A stretch of 64,000 bases of DNA from Arthrobacter jinronghuae (GTDB lineage Bacteria; Actinomycetota; Actinomycetes; Actinomycetales; Micrococcaceae). Under the pieces are notes generated by a model. The model was not told where the DNA came from, did no database searches, and worked only from the letters and a program-made list of their open reading frames with translations. A program made the translations under genes and the position numbers. This document shows positions 27,875 to 36,807 of the stretch, one piece after another. How positions within the stretch are numbered: position 1 is the stretch's first letter; each line of letters begins with the position of its first letter. The DNA is taken from NCBI RefSeq assembly GCF_025244825.1, contig NZ_CP104263.1, positions 3,472,001-3,536,000 of the forward strand, in the 5' to 3' direction.

Positions 27875-28294
27875 ATGTTCTCTCTGTTGCTGCGGATAGT
27901 CTTGAACGCCGTTGCCCTCTGGGTGGCCGGCTGGCTTTTGCCTGGCCTCACGGTGAGCGCGCCGACGGGGAGCCTCAGCGGCGATCCGGTTATCGATACG
28001 GTGCTCGCGTATCTTTTTGTGGGCCTGATTTTCGGCGTGGTGAACGCCCTGGTCCGCCCCATCGCACAGGGGCTGACCTTGCCGCTGGCCATCCTGACCC
28101 TTGGGTTGTTCCGCATAGTCATCAATGCCGCCATGCTCGAGCTCACCGCCTGGCTCAGCAGCTACACGCCTATCCGCTTCGAGGTTGATTCCTTCTTCTG
28201 GACCGCCATTCTGGGCGCAATCGTCATCAGCCTCGTGTCGCTGGTTCTGGATACGGTCACCGGGAGCCGCAAGCGAAGCCGGAGCCGTAGCTAG
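27875..28294 (+). CDS. phage holin family 4 (YvlD-like) membrane protein
   Basis: This 139-residue integral membrane protein has four hydrophobic helices (about residues 4-24, 43-65, 70-95 and 110-130) and the family motif GLIFGVVNALVRPI. YvlD-type proteins are widespread and linked to envelope stress rather than phage lysis. It is convergent with the downstream hydrolase, and their ends overlap by 4 nt. The basic C-terminus (RKRSRSRS) is likely cytosolic. Confidence 0.85.
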   Translation: MFSLLLRIVLNAVALWVAGWLLPGLTVSAPTGSLSGDPVIDTVLAYLFVGLIFGVVNALVRPIAQGLTLPLAILTLGLFRIVINAAMLELTAWLSSYTPIRFEVDSFFWTAILGAIVISLVSLVLDTVTGSRKRSRSRS

Positions 28295-29679
28295 CCGCCT
28301 GAAACGGGACGTGAATCGGCTTCGGTCCGCCGGAGGCCAGGGCCGACGGGCGGCCGGTAGACCTTCCCCGGCCCCGGCGAAGGTCTCGGCACAACCCTCA
28401 CTTCCCGCTGCGGCAGTTCTTCCCGGGAGAGACGGTACAGGTGCCTGGTTGCAACGCTTCCGGCTGCAACAGCGGCACCGAGGGATGCCACAGATGCCCG
28501 CAGCGAGGCATCATCACTGGCGTCTGCGAGCGCGGCACCCCGACGGTAATTCTCCAGCCGGTGCCCGGGACCCAAACCGGCGTCGTCCCCCTCCGGCGTG
28601 GCCGCCGGATTCGTCAGGGTCATGGTGACCCGGTCCGGTGTATCAGGATTGGGGGTGCCATCGATCCCGGATACCCAGTCCTGCACATGCTCCAGGTGCA
28701 GTGCGGGGATACCCGGGGGTAGATCGGCAGCTCCCGTGTGGCTGCCTGCGGTCAGCAGGAACGCCACGTTGTAGTCGCTTTCCTCAGCCAGGTACGCGGC
28801 AACGCGGGTGGCGTGGTCGCCGCCCTGGCTGTAGCCGGAAAGAATGACGGCGTCCTCCGCTTCAGCCCCGGCCAGCCGCAGGGCTTCCTGCACTCCCGCA
28901 GCAACAAACAAACTGTCTTTCAGGGACGGTTCGAAGACGCCCATGGCATCGAACGGATTCTCGCTTCCGGGGGAAATGCCGGGGCTCTGCGTACCGGGAA
29001 TAGTGACAACGAATGTCTTCTTTCCGTCGCTCGCCGTGAGCGGCAGGACTTCGATCACGCCTGGCCTGTTTTCCCGCAACAGTACATCCGACCTCTCCAG
29101 CAGGCCGGCAGCAGTTCCGTCCAGGCGTACACGTTCCTGTGCACCCGGAAGCGCCGACACCTCCACGGGCCGCAGCTTCCCCCTCCCCGCACCGTAAAGC
29201 AGGAGCAGGGCAGCGCGCATCAAGTTTTCGGAGACCGGATCGGCAAGGACCGCTTCCGCCTGACGCAGAGTAGGGAACCCCTCGGCCCGTGGATACGGGC
29301 CGACTGTGGACCAGGGATTCGGTGGAATGAGAAAGAAATATGGCAGCCGCGCCTTGATCTGCCCTTCGGCTTCAGCATAGGCACGGGCGCTCTCCCGGAC
29401 CCCGTCCGTAAGGGCGTCGACGGCGGAAGCGGAACTCCTCAAGGTGTGCGCGGCCTCCTGCATCCGCAACCGCACCCGGTCAGCCGACCCCGAGCCGCCG
29501 CTAACGGCCCCGACCTCCAGCCAAAGCTCCGTCACCCTCTGCCCAAGCAGCCGCAGGCGGTCCGTCGTCGATTCCAGCCTGCCGGCAATCCGGACCAGGT
29601 CCTCGTACTGGACCAGAAGCCCCGCGGCCCCTCCCCTCACCTGGTACATCCGCTCATCACAGGTTCCTATCTCTGCCAT
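28291..29679 (-). CDS. WXG-like helical domain fused to a PE-PPE-type alpha/beta hydrolase
   Basis: This is a 462-residue protein. Residues about 1-115 are alpha-helical and heptad-like (YEDLVRIAGRLESTTDRLRLLGQRVTELW...), like the helical pairs of ESX substrates. Residues about 200-420 form an alpha/beta-hydrolase with the nucleophile elbow ILSGYSQGGDHAT. The C-terminus is Pro/Arg-rich. The gene starts 2 nt after a small WXG-like gene. The pair looks like an ESX-type secreted lipase or esterase with its partner, but no EccC or other secretion gene is nearby. Confidence 0.68.
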   Translation of the reverse strand: MAEIGTCDERMYQVRGGAAGLLVQYEDLVRIAGRLESTTDRLRLLGQRVTELWLEVGAVSGGSGSADRVRLRMQEAAHTLRSSASAVDALTDGVRESARAYAEAEGQIKARLPYFFLIPPNPWSTVGPYPRAEGFPTLRQAEAVLADPVSENLMRAALLLLYGAGRGKLRPVEVSALPGAQERVRLDGTAAGLLERSDVLLRENRPGVIEVLPLTASDGKKTFVVTIPGTQSPGISPGSENPFDAMGVFEPSLKDSLFVAAGVQEALRLAGAEAEDAVILSGYSQGGDHATRVAAYLAEESDYNVAFLLTAGSHTGAADLPPGIPALHLEHVQDWVSGIDGTPNPDTPDRVTMTLTNPAATPEGDDAGLGPGHRLENYRRGAALADASDDASLRASVASLGAAVAAGSVATRHLYRLSREELPQREVRVVPRPSPGPGKVYRPPVGPGLRRTEADSRPVSGG

Positions 29680-29681
29680 TG

Positions 29682-29933
29682 TCAGCTCCCCGTAGCCAAC
29701 ATGAGTGGATCCTGCAGCAGTTCACCGGCGGCGGACCGCAACTGCCCGGAAGCGTCAGGCATCTCCTGCACCGCTGCGGTCAGTCCATGCCGGAAAGCAT
29801 CCGCCGCGCGAGACTCCCACTGGACAACTGCGGAGGCGGCAACCTCGCGCTCGAGCTCGTCGGTTTCTGCTGCAAACGCCAGTAGCAACCGCTGCGTCTC
29901 CGCCGCGTAGGCCGCAGCAGCCATTTGGTCCAT
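29682..29933 (-). CDS. WXG100-like small helical protein
   Basis: This 83-residue protein of two helices joined by a W-x-S turn (VQWESRAADAFRHGL) resembles the W-x-G turn of ESAT-6 family proteins. ATG 29933 (MDQMAAAAYAAE) is better spaced from the GGAGGA site than ATG 29936. It is translated directly ahead of the hydrolase (2-nt gap), so they probably work together, perhaps as a heterodimeric secretion substrate. There is no signal peptide. Confidence 0.65.
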   Translation of the reverse strand: MDQMAAAAYAAETQRLLLAFAAETDELEREVAASAVVQWESRAADAFRHGLTAAVQEMPDASGQLRSAAGELLQDPLMLATGS

Positions 29934-30229
29934 CATTTCCTCCCTTGGGTGACGGATTGTCTCCATCCGGTATGGCCCCGGCCGAGGTTCCGGATACCGG
30001 GCCCGGCGAGGAGGGGTCCGGACGGGGACCCTCAAGAACGACGCCGGTCCGTCAAGGGTGCCGGGCCTGTCACCTGACCGCGGCGCCCCGGGCACCTCCA
30101 GTGGAAACGGCCAGGACCTGTTCCTTTCGAACCCTGGCTGTTGAGGGACAGTGGTCCGCCCAGGCGGATATGCAGAGCAGCGATGAGTCACACACCAACA
30201 GCGCTGCACCGGCATGAAAGAATTACCGC

Positions 30230-31645
30230 ATGGCCGAATCCGAATCCCGTGTCTCCCTCGCTTCCGTAACTCCCGCTATCGCCCTGGGCCCGCTGGACGG
30301 CCGCTACCGCAGCGCCACCGCGCCGTTGGTGGACTACCTGTCCGAAGCCGCCCTGAACCGGGACCGGACCCATGTGGAAGTGGAATGGCTAATTCACCTG
30401 ACCTCCAACGCCGTCCTGCCGGGCACTGCGCCGCTTACGGAAGACCAGCAAAGCCGGCTGCGGGAAATCGTCACGAGCTTCGACGGCAACTCCGTGGCCG
30501 AACTGGGCGAAATCGAAAAGCGCACCGTGCACGACGTCAAGGCCGTCGAGTACTACATTGCCGATCGGCTTCCGGCCCTCGGTCTCGAGAACCTGAAGAG
30601 CCTTGTGCACTTCGGCTGCACGTCCGAAGACATCAACAACCTTTCCTACGCGCTCGGCATCAAGGGCGCCGTCGAAAACGTCTGGTTGCCGGCCGCGCAG
30701 GACCTGGTGGACCAGATCGCCGCGATGGCGGAGGACACCCGCACCGTGCCCATGCTGTCCCGGACGCACGGACAGCCGGCCACCCCCACCACCCTGGGCA
30801 AGGAACTGGCTGTCACCGTCCACCGCCTCACACGCCAGCTGCGCCGGATCCGCAACGCTGAGTTCCTGGGCAAGATCAACGGCGCCACCGGAACCTACGC
30901 TGCACACTATGCAGCGGCCCCGCAGACCGATTGGCAGCAGGTGGCACGCAGCTTCGTGGAAGGCCTGGGCCTGGCCTGGAATCCGCTGACCACGCAGATC
31001 GAATCCCACGACTGGCAGGCCGAGCTCTACGCAGACATTGCCCGCTTCAACCGCATCCTGCACAACTTCTGCACGGACGTCTGGAGCTACATCTCCATTG
31101 GCTACTTCGTGCAGGTCCCGGTGGAAGGCGCCACCGGCTCCTCCACCATGCCGCACAAGGTCAATCCGATCCGCTTCGAGAACGCCGAAGCAAACCTCGA
31201 AATCTCCAACGGACTGCTGGACACGCTGGCTTCCACCCTGGTCACCTCCCGCTGGCAGCGCGACCTCACCGACTCCTCCTCGCAGCGCAACATCGGCGTG
31301 GCCTTCGGACACTCGGTGCTCGCCGTTTCCAACGTCGCCAAGGGGCTCCAGCGGCTGCACGTCGCCGAGCAGGTCCTGGCCGAAGACCTGGACTCCAACT
31401 GGGAGGTCCTCGGGGAAGCGATCCAGATGGTGATGCGCGCCGAAGCCGTAGCCGGCGTTGAGGGCATGGAAAACCCCTACGAACGGCTCAAGGACCTCAC
31501 CCGCGGCCACCGCGTGGACGCCGAACGGATGAAGGAATTCATTGCCGGCCTTGGCCTTCCCGCCGAGGCCGAAGCCCGCCTGCAGGCCCTCACCCCGGCA
31601 AAGTACACGGGCATTGCGGACACCCTGGTGGACCACCTCAAGTAG
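30230..31645 (+). CDS. purB: adenylosuccinate lyase
   Basis: PurB splits adenylosuccinate to AMP and SAICAR to AICAR in purine synthesis. The 471-residue length fits the E. coli-like long form. Signatures include TSEDINNLSYALG, SRTHGQPATPTTLGKE (catalytic His) and GSSTMPHKVNPI (fumarase/aspartase superfamily signature, catalytic Ser loop). It ends in front of a long bidirectional hairpin. A distant purine gene, guanine deaminase, lies 2 kb further on. Confidence 0.97.
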   Translation: MAESESRVSLASVTPAIALGPLDGRYRSATAPLVDYLSEAALNRDRTHVEVEWLIHLTSNAVLPGTAPLTEDQQSRLREIVTSFDGNSVAELGEIEKRTVHDVKAVEYYIADRLPALGLENLKSLVHFGCTSEDINNLSYALGIKGAVENVWLPAAQDLVDQIAAMAEDTRTVPMLSRTHGQPATPTTLGKELAVTVHRLTRQLRRIRNAEFLGKINGATGTYAAHYAAAPQTDWQQVARSFVEGLGLAWNPLTTQIESHDWQAELYADIARFNRILHNFCTDVWSYISIGYFVQVPVEGATGSSTMPHKVNPIRFENAEANLEISNGLLDTLASTLVTSRWQRDLTDSSSQRNIGVAFGHSVLAVSNVAKGLQRLHVAEQVLAEDLDSNWEVLGEAIQMVMRAEAVAGVEGMENPYERLKDLTRGHRVDAERMKEFIAGLGLPAEAEARLQALTPAKYTGIADTLVDHLK

Positions 31646-31665
31646 GCTGCCGCGCAAAACCAAAA

Positions 31666-31713
31666 CGACGACGGCGGGAGCCGGGCTCGCAGCCCGGCCT
31701 CCCGCCGTCGTCG
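31666..31713. terminator. very long bidirectional hairpin between purB and rlmN
   Basis: Two arms of 22-23 nt (31666-31687 and 31691-31713) pair with a single bulged base around a CGC loop. It lies between convergent genes and has no T-tract. The length is unusual, but the position is that of a shared terminator. Confidence 0.75.
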
Positions 31714-31743
31714 CTAAGTAGCTAAATTACCGAAATCCCGGCG

Positions 31744-33006
31744 CTAGTCCGCCGCGGCGAGCTGGCCGCAGGCGCCGTCGATTTCCTTGCCGCGGGTATC
31801 CCGGATGGTGGTGGGGATGCCGGCGTCGATCAGGTGGTTGATGAACTCCTGGATGACCTCCGGCTCCGGCGACGTCCAGATGGAACCGGGCGTGGGGTTC
31901 AGCGGAATCGGGTTCACGTGCACCCAGCCGCGGCCGCGGGCGTTGAGCTTCTTGGCCAGCAGGTCCGCACGCCAGGCGTGGTCGTTCATGTCCTTGATCA
32001 ACGCGTACTCGATGGAGACGCGGCGGCCGGTGACGCGGTAGTAGTTGTACGCGGCGTCCAGGGCCTCGTCCACCTTCCACCGGCTGTTGACCGGGATCAG
32101 CTCGTCGCGCAGCTCGTCGTCCGGCGCGTGCAGGCTCAGCGCGAAGGTGACCGGGATGTTCTCCTCGGCAAGCTTCTTGATAGCCGGCACCAGGCCCACG
32201 GTGGAGACGGTGATGTTGCGGGCACTCATGCCCAGGCCTTCGGGAACCTCGGCGGCCATCCGGTGCACGGCGTTCATCACGCGCTTGTAGTTAGCCAGCG
32301 GCTCACCCATGCCCATAAAGACAATGTTGGTCACGCGCTCGGCGTCGTGGCCGCCGTCGCGCCGCTTGCCGCCGAGGCCGCCTTCCTTGATCACCCGGTT
32401 GGCCTGGACAATCTGGTCCAGGATTTCCGCGGTGGACATGTTGCGGGTCAGGCCGGCCTGGCCGGTGGCGCAGAACGGGCAGTTCATGCCGCAGCCGCAC
32501 TGGCTGGAGACGCACAGGGTGATCCGGCCCGGGTAGCGCATCAGCACGGACTCGACGAGGGAGCCGTCGAAGAGCCGCCAGAGGAACTTGATCGTGTCGC
32601 CGTTGTCGGTGGTCAGGCGCTTGATCTCGGTGAGCAGCGTGGGGAACATTTCACCCACCAGCTCGTCACGGCGCTCCTTGGGGAGGTCGCTCATGGCTTC
32701 CGGATCAGTGGTGTAGTGCTGGAAGTAATGCACCGACAGCTGCTTCGCGCGGAACGCAGGCAGGCCCAGGGACTTCAGCTTCTCCTGGCGTTCGGCCAGC
32801 GTCATATCGGCCAGATGGGCCGGCGGCTGGGACACGCGCGGCGATTTGAACTGCAGCAGCGGGCGGCCGTCGGGCTCCTTGGCCTGCTCCCAGCCCTCCG
32901 TGGCGGGACGGACCTGCGGCCCGGTGGCGGTGGGAACCGAGCGGACACGGCGCAGCTCGGACTTTTTGGCGGAGTTTTTATCAGGGGAAGAATCGACAGT
33001 TGACAT
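31744..33006 (-). CDS. rlmN: 23S rRNA (adenine-2503-C2)-methyltransferase
   Basis: RlmN is a radical-SAM enzyme that methylates A2503 of 23S rRNA (and A37 of some tRNAs). The 420-residue protein has the [4Fe-4S] CxxxCxxC in SSQCGCGMNCPFCATG, then NIVFMGMGEPLANY and the C-terminal DIRDTRG-like TIRDTRGKEIDGACGQL containing the catalytic cysteine. The start is ATG 33006 (MSTVDSSP); no ribosome binding site is obvious, so it may be leaderless. The N-terminal 80 residues are a variable actinobacterial extension. Confidence 0.95.
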   Translation of the reverse strand: MSTVDSSPDKNSAKKSELRRVRSVPTATGPQVRPATEGWEQAKEPDGRPLLQFKSPRVSQPPAHLADMTLAERQEKLKSLGLPAFRAKQLSVHYFQHYTTDPEAMSDLPKERRDELVGEMFPTLLTEIKRLTTDNGDTIKFLWRLFDGSLVESVLMRYPGRITLCVSSQCGCGMNCPFCATGQAGLTRNMSTAEILDQIVQANRVIKEGGLGGKRRDGGHDAERVTNIVFMGMGEPLANYKRVMNAVHRMAAEVPEGLGMSARNITVSTVGLVPAIKKLAEENIPVTFALSLHAPDDELRDELIPVNSRWKVDEALDAAYNYYRVTGRRVSIEYALIKDMNDHAWRADLLAKKLNARGRGWVHVNPIPLNPTPGSIWTSPEPEVIQEFINHLIDAGIPTTIRDTRGKEIDGACGQLAAAD

Positions 33007-33131
33007 CGCTACTATTCTCGCACGGTTCGCATATCCGGAACATTCCTTTTGCCGGGACGGCACACGGCCGAAACACGGGTGAAACCCCGCACTCCTAGCG
33101 TGGAAGCACTACCCCTGACGCTGGAGGCAGC

Positions 33132-33656
33132 ATGTCGGATTTGCGACCCTTTTCCGGATTCCGTCCCTACTCCACCCCGCACCTGCGGATCCGCGAAGTG
33201 CCGTGGAGCAACCCCGTGGGCGCCGACCTGCGCGAGGCCCAGCAGGCCGAACTGGACGCCCGGTACGGCACGATGGAACACGACCCCAACCCTCCCCGCG
33301 CCGGCGATTCCGCAGTTTTCCTCATCGCCTACGAGCGCAGCACCGGCCAACCGCTGGGCTGCGGCGGGCTTCGGCGGCTGGATACCACGACGGCGGAGAT
33401 CAAGCGCGTGTATGTCCTGCCGTACGCTCGCGGTTCAGGAGTGGCGACGGCGGTCCTCGGGGCGTTGGAGGCACGCGCAAAGCAGATGGGATTCGCGGTC
33501 CTCACGGCTGAGGCAGGCTCCGCCCAGCCGGACGGCCACCGCTTTTACGAGAATGCCGGTTACCGGGTGGTGCCGAACTTCGGCCCGTACATCGCCTCCG
33601 ACGGGTCTACCTGTTATTCCAAAACCATCGGCGCCGCACTGGAGCACCGGTTCTAA
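33132..33656 (+). CDS. GNAT family N-acetyltransferase
   Basis: This 174-residue acetyltransferase has the acetyl-CoA binding motif A in IKRVYVLPYARGSGVATAVLGALEARAKQMG and a late HRFYENAGYRVVPNFGPY motif B. ATG 33132 follows GGAGGCAGC. It stands alone between divergent rlmN and convergent guanine deaminase. The substrate is unknown. Confidence 0.85.
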   Translation: MSDLRPFSGFRPYSTPHLRIREVPWSNPVGADLREAQQAELDARYGTMEHDPNPPRAGDSAVFLIAYERSTGQPLGCGGLRRLDTTTAEIKRVYVLPYARGSGVATAVLGALEARAKQMGFAVLTAEAGSAQPDGHRFYENAGYRVVPNFGPYIASDGSTCYSKTIGAALEHRF

Positions 33657-33704
33657 GTGTCCCGGTTCCAGGTGTCCCGGGCCGGCTGCGAGCGCCGGAC
33701 GGGC

Positions 33705-34190
33705 CTAGTAGTCGATCCGTTCCGACGCTGCTGCGGTCCAGGCATCGAACGGGGCCATCGCTGGAGTGCCTTCCACGGCCAGCTGGGCAACCTGCATGGA
33801 ACGCTGCTCCTGCGGCATATCGAAGTACTCGTAGAAGGCGGCATCATCGAACCCCGCGCTGGCGGCGTCGTGCCGGTCTGCGGCAAAAACCACGCGGTCC
33901 ACGCGGGCCCAGAGTGAGGACGCAAGGCACATGGGGCACGGTTCACAGCTGGTGTAGAGCACCGCACCCGTGAGATCGAACGTGCCCAGAGTGGCGCACG
34001 CGTTGCGGATGGCCGTTACTTCGGCGTGTGCGGTGGGATCGTTGTTCGCTGTCACCCGGTTCACGCCCTCAAACGCGGCACCTTCGGCGGTCACGACGAC
34101 GGCGCCGAACGGTCCGCCGTCGTTGGCCACGTTCTCGGTGGCAAGACGAATGGCCTGGGCCAGGTATATGTCGTCCGACGTGCTGCTCAT
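33705..34190 (-). CDS. guaD: guanine deaminase (cytidine deaminase superfamily)
   Basis: This 161-residue zinc deaminase has ligands in PTAHAEVTAI (His with catalytic Glu) and TSCEPCPMCL (two Cys). The sequence follows B. subtilis GuaD closely from memory, including GGPFGAVVV, HDAASAGFDDAAFY and the C-terminal PFDAW..AA.ERIDY. It converts guanine to xanthine in purine catabolism and nitrogen scavenging. Monocistronic. Confidence 0.88.
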   Translation of the reverse strand: MSSTSDDIYLAQAIRLATENVANDGGPFGAVVVTAEGAAFEGVNRVTANNDPTAHAEVTAIRNACATLGTFDLTGAVLYTSCEPCPMCLASSLWARVDRVVFAADRHDAASAGFDDAAFYEYFDMPQEQRSMQVAQLAVEGTPAMAPFDAWTAAASERIDY

Positions 34191-34456
34191 GGCTTCTCCC
34201 TTGGTCCGCTTATGCCAGGTAGATAGCCGGAAATGCCCGGCCCGCCTTCGCAGCAGTGAGACTAGCAGTTATTGCTGTGCGGACGAATATGGGCTGGTCA
34301 TATTCGGTGGCACGGCGGCCGCCGGGCCGGGGAACGGGTACCCGTTGTCAGCAGCGGCGGGCAGTGGGAGTGTGAAGGAACAGCGTGTTACCCGCATATT
34401 CCCCGTGGGCTCTCCACCACGATGCGCGCCCGCGGGCTTCGAAGGAAGGACCCGTC

Positions 34457-34930
34457 ATGGAACGCATGATTTTCCCCAACCTGCCGGTGGCAAACCTGAA
34501 GACGGCAGAGAGCTTCTACCTGGGTCTCGGATTCACGAAGAATCCGCAGTTCAGCGATGAACGCACCACAGCCATTGTCGTCTCGGACAGCATTGTGGTG
34601 ATGCTGCTGCAGCAGGACTATTACCAGGAGTTCCTGCCCAAAGGAGACACACCGCACCTTGCTTCCGCCGGCAAGGAAGTGCTGAACGGCATCAGCTGCG
34701 ACAGCAGGGACGAAGTGGACCGTTTCCTGGCCGCCTGCACCTCCGGCGGGGGTGCCCTTTACGCTCCGGCAGAGGAACGCATGCCCGGAATGTACAGCGG
34801 CTCGGCCACCGACCCGGACGGACACGTCTGGGAGTTCATGTGGATGGATCCCGCCAATGTGGAGCCGCCCGAGCGGACCTTCGAAGTGTCCTCCAACGCC
34901 ACGGTCCAGGAGCAGAACTCCGCGCTTTGA
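34457..34930 (+). CDS. VOC family protein (glyoxalase/bleomycin resistance fold)
   Basis: This 157-residue vicinal-oxygen-chelate protein begins MERMIFPNLPVANLKTAESFY, the typical first beta-alpha unit, and has SGSATDPDGHVWEFMWMDP at the second metal site. ATG 34457 follows GAAGGAAGGA. Many such proteins (PhnB-like) have unknown substrates. It is convergent with the polyol ABC transporter. Confidence 0.85.
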   Translation: MERMIFPNLPVANLKTAESFYLGLGFTKNPQFSDERTTAIVVSDSIVVMLLQQDYYQEFLPKGDTPHLASAGKEVLNGISCDSRDEVDRFLAACTSGGGALYAPAEERMPGMYSGSATDPDGHVWEFMWMDPANVEPPERTFEVSSNATVQEQNSAL

Positions 34931-34967
34931 CCGGACCGGGATGCTGCCCGGCCAAAGCGTGAACCGC

Positions 34968-35858
34968 TTACTTGACCGCGCCCATGGACAGGCCGCGGAC
35001 CAGCTGTTTCTGCGCCACCCAGCCGGCAATGACGACAGGCAGCGAAGCCAGCACGGACGCCGCCGAGAGCTGCGCCAGGAACAGGCCTTCACTGGTCATC
35101 TGGGACACCAGGAAGACCGGAACCGTAGCCGATTGGCCCGCGGTGAGGATCAGTGCGAAGAAGAACTCGTTCCAGGCGAAGATCACGCAGATCAAGGCCG
35201 TCGCGGCAAGGCCCGGTGCGACCATGGGCATCAAGACCCGCACGAGGGTTTTCATGAGCCCGGCTCCGTCCATCTGCGCTGCCTCAAGCACCTCGCCGGG
35301 CACTTCCAGGAAGAACGAGCGCATCATCCACACAGCGATGGGCAGGTTCATTGAGGTGTACAGGACCACCAGCGTCCACACGTTGTCCAATACCTTCAGC
35401 TGGCCGGCTATCACGTAGATCGGCATGATGACCGCGACAACAGGCAGCATGCGGGTGGAGATAAAGAAGAACAGCACGTCCGAGGTTTTCTTCACCGGCC
35501 GGATACTCAGGGCATAGGAGGCCGGCACCGCCAGAATGACCACCAGGATGGTGGAGACGCCGGTGGCAATCGCCGAGTTGGCGAAATAGCTTCCGGCCCC
35601 GCTGTCCAGCACGGCACGGTACTGGTCCAGAGTGGGAGCGAAGAAGAACACCGGCGGATCGGATGCGGCAGCGGACTCCTGCTTGAAGGAGGTCAGCACC
35701 ATCCAGAGCACCGGCGAGAAGAAAATCAGCGCCAGCACCCACGTCACCGTGGTGAGGATGGGTGCGGAGTTGAAACGCCGGGCCGGTTTCCGAACGGAAT
35801 TGGCGGCGGGGGTTGTTTCTTTCCCCGCGGGAGTAGGTGCAGCAGTCTGGGTAGCCAC
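34968..35858 (-). CDS. smoG: sugar/polyol ABC transporter permease (MalG/SmoG-like)
   Basis: This 296-residue inner-membrane permease has six helices and the EAA loop EVLEAAQMDGAGLMKTLVRVLMPM. STRMLPVVAVIMPIY is characteristic of the polyol (mannitol/sorbitol) transporters of the CUT1 group. It is the third gene of the transporter operon, 4 nt after the other permease. No ATP-binding subunit is present, so a shared MsiK-type ATPase elsewhere is likely, as usual in actinobacteria. The symbol is by analogy. Confidence 0.82.
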   Translation of the reverse strand: MATQTAAPTPAGKETTPAANSVRKPARRFNSAPILTTVTWVLALIFFSPVLWMVLTSFKQESAAASDPPVFFFAPTLDQYRAVLDSGAGSYFANSAIATGVSTILVVILAVPASYALSIRPVKKTSDVLFFFISTRMLPVVAVIMPIYVIAGQLKVLDNVWTLVVLYTSMNLPIAVWMMRSFFLEVPGEVLEAAQMDGAGLMKTLVRVLMPMVAPGLAATALICVIFAWNEFFFALILTAGQSATVPVFLVSQMTSEGLFLAQLSAASVLASLPVVIAGWVAQKQLVRGLSMGAVK

Positions 35859-35862
35859 GTCG

Positions 35863-36807
35863 TTAGTCCTTTACGTCGAAGCTCTTGAAAATCAAGCGGA
35901 GGGCCAGGGTGGCCACAATGATGGTGGCAATGACAACCACCACGCCCATGGCAGCGGCCTGGCCGATGTCAAAGCCAAGGAAAGCCCGCTGGTAGATGTA
36001 GAACGGCAGGTTTGCACTGGCCGTCCCGGGTCCCCCGGCGGTCATGAGGTAGATCTGGTCGAAGGTATTCACCACATAAATGGCGCCAAGCAGGATTCCG
36101 AGTTCGATGTACCGGCGCAACTGCGGCAGAGTCACCGAGATGAACGTCCGCCACCACCCCGCGCCGTCCACCTGAGCCGCTTCCAGCACGTCCTTGGACT
36201 GCGCCTGCAGCCCGGACAGGACCAGCAGCATCATGAACGGCGTCCACTGCCACACCAGTGCCATCAGGATGGACACGATCGGGTGCTGCGACGTCCAGTC
36301 CACCGGAGGGATGCCCACCAGCCCGATCACCCAGTTCAGCAGGCCGTAGCTCGGATTGAGGATTGAAATGGACCACAGCAGGGAGCTGGCCACCGGCATG
36401 ATCAGGAACGGGGTAATCAGGAGAGTACGCACCACTCCCCGACCGGCGAAACTGCGGTCCAGCAACAGGGCAAAGATGATGCCCAGCAACATCGCGAAGA
36501 AAACACAGGCCACGGTGAAGAGGACGCTGTTCAGAGCCGCCCCGCGGAACGTGGAATCGGAGAAGATGTCCACGTAGTTTGCCAAACCGACAAACTTGTT
36601 ACCCTCCGGACGCAGCAGGTTCCAGTTCTGCAGGGAGTACCAGATAGTAAAGAGGAAGGGCACCTGCGTCACGATCAATGTGAAAATCAGGGCTGGCAAC
36701 AGCGGCAGGCGCCGCCGCCATCCCTCGGCAGAGGACATTCCCCCACCCTCGCGCTCCGTTGCGGCCTTCCTGGCGCGGACCTGTTGCCGCTCTACCAATG
36801 TGGACAT
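35863..36807 (-). CDS. smoF: sugar/polyol ABC transporter permease (MalF/SmoF-like)
   Basis: This 314-residue permease has six helices; the EAA loop reads DVLEAAQVDGAGWWRTFISVTLPQ. FLIMPVASSLLWSISILNP and VNTFDQIYLMTAGGPGTASANLPFYIY fit the polyol-transporter branch. Its ATG (36807) follows directly on the substrate-binding protein stop (36808), so translation is coupled. Confidence 0.82.
   Translation of the reverse strand: MSTLVERQQVRARKAATEREGGGMSSAEGWRRRLPLLPALIFTLIVTQVPFLFTIWYSLQNWNLLRPEGNKFVGLANYVDIFSDSTFRGAALNSVLFTVACVFFAMLLGIIFALLLDRSFAGRGVVRTLLITPFLIMPVASSLLWSISILNPSYGLLNWVIGLVGIPPVDWTSQHPIVSILMALVWQWTPFMMLLVLSGLQAQSKDVLEAAQVDGAGWWRTFISVTLPQLRRYIELGILLGAIYVVNTFDQIYLMTAGGPGTASANLPFYIYQRAFLGFDIGQAAAMGVVVVIATIIVATLALRLIFKSFDVKD

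Noticed and set aside
34272..34469. 65-codon plus-strand frame before the VOC gene
   Set aside because: Weak start context and overlap with the VOC ribosome binding site; the translation shows no family pattern.
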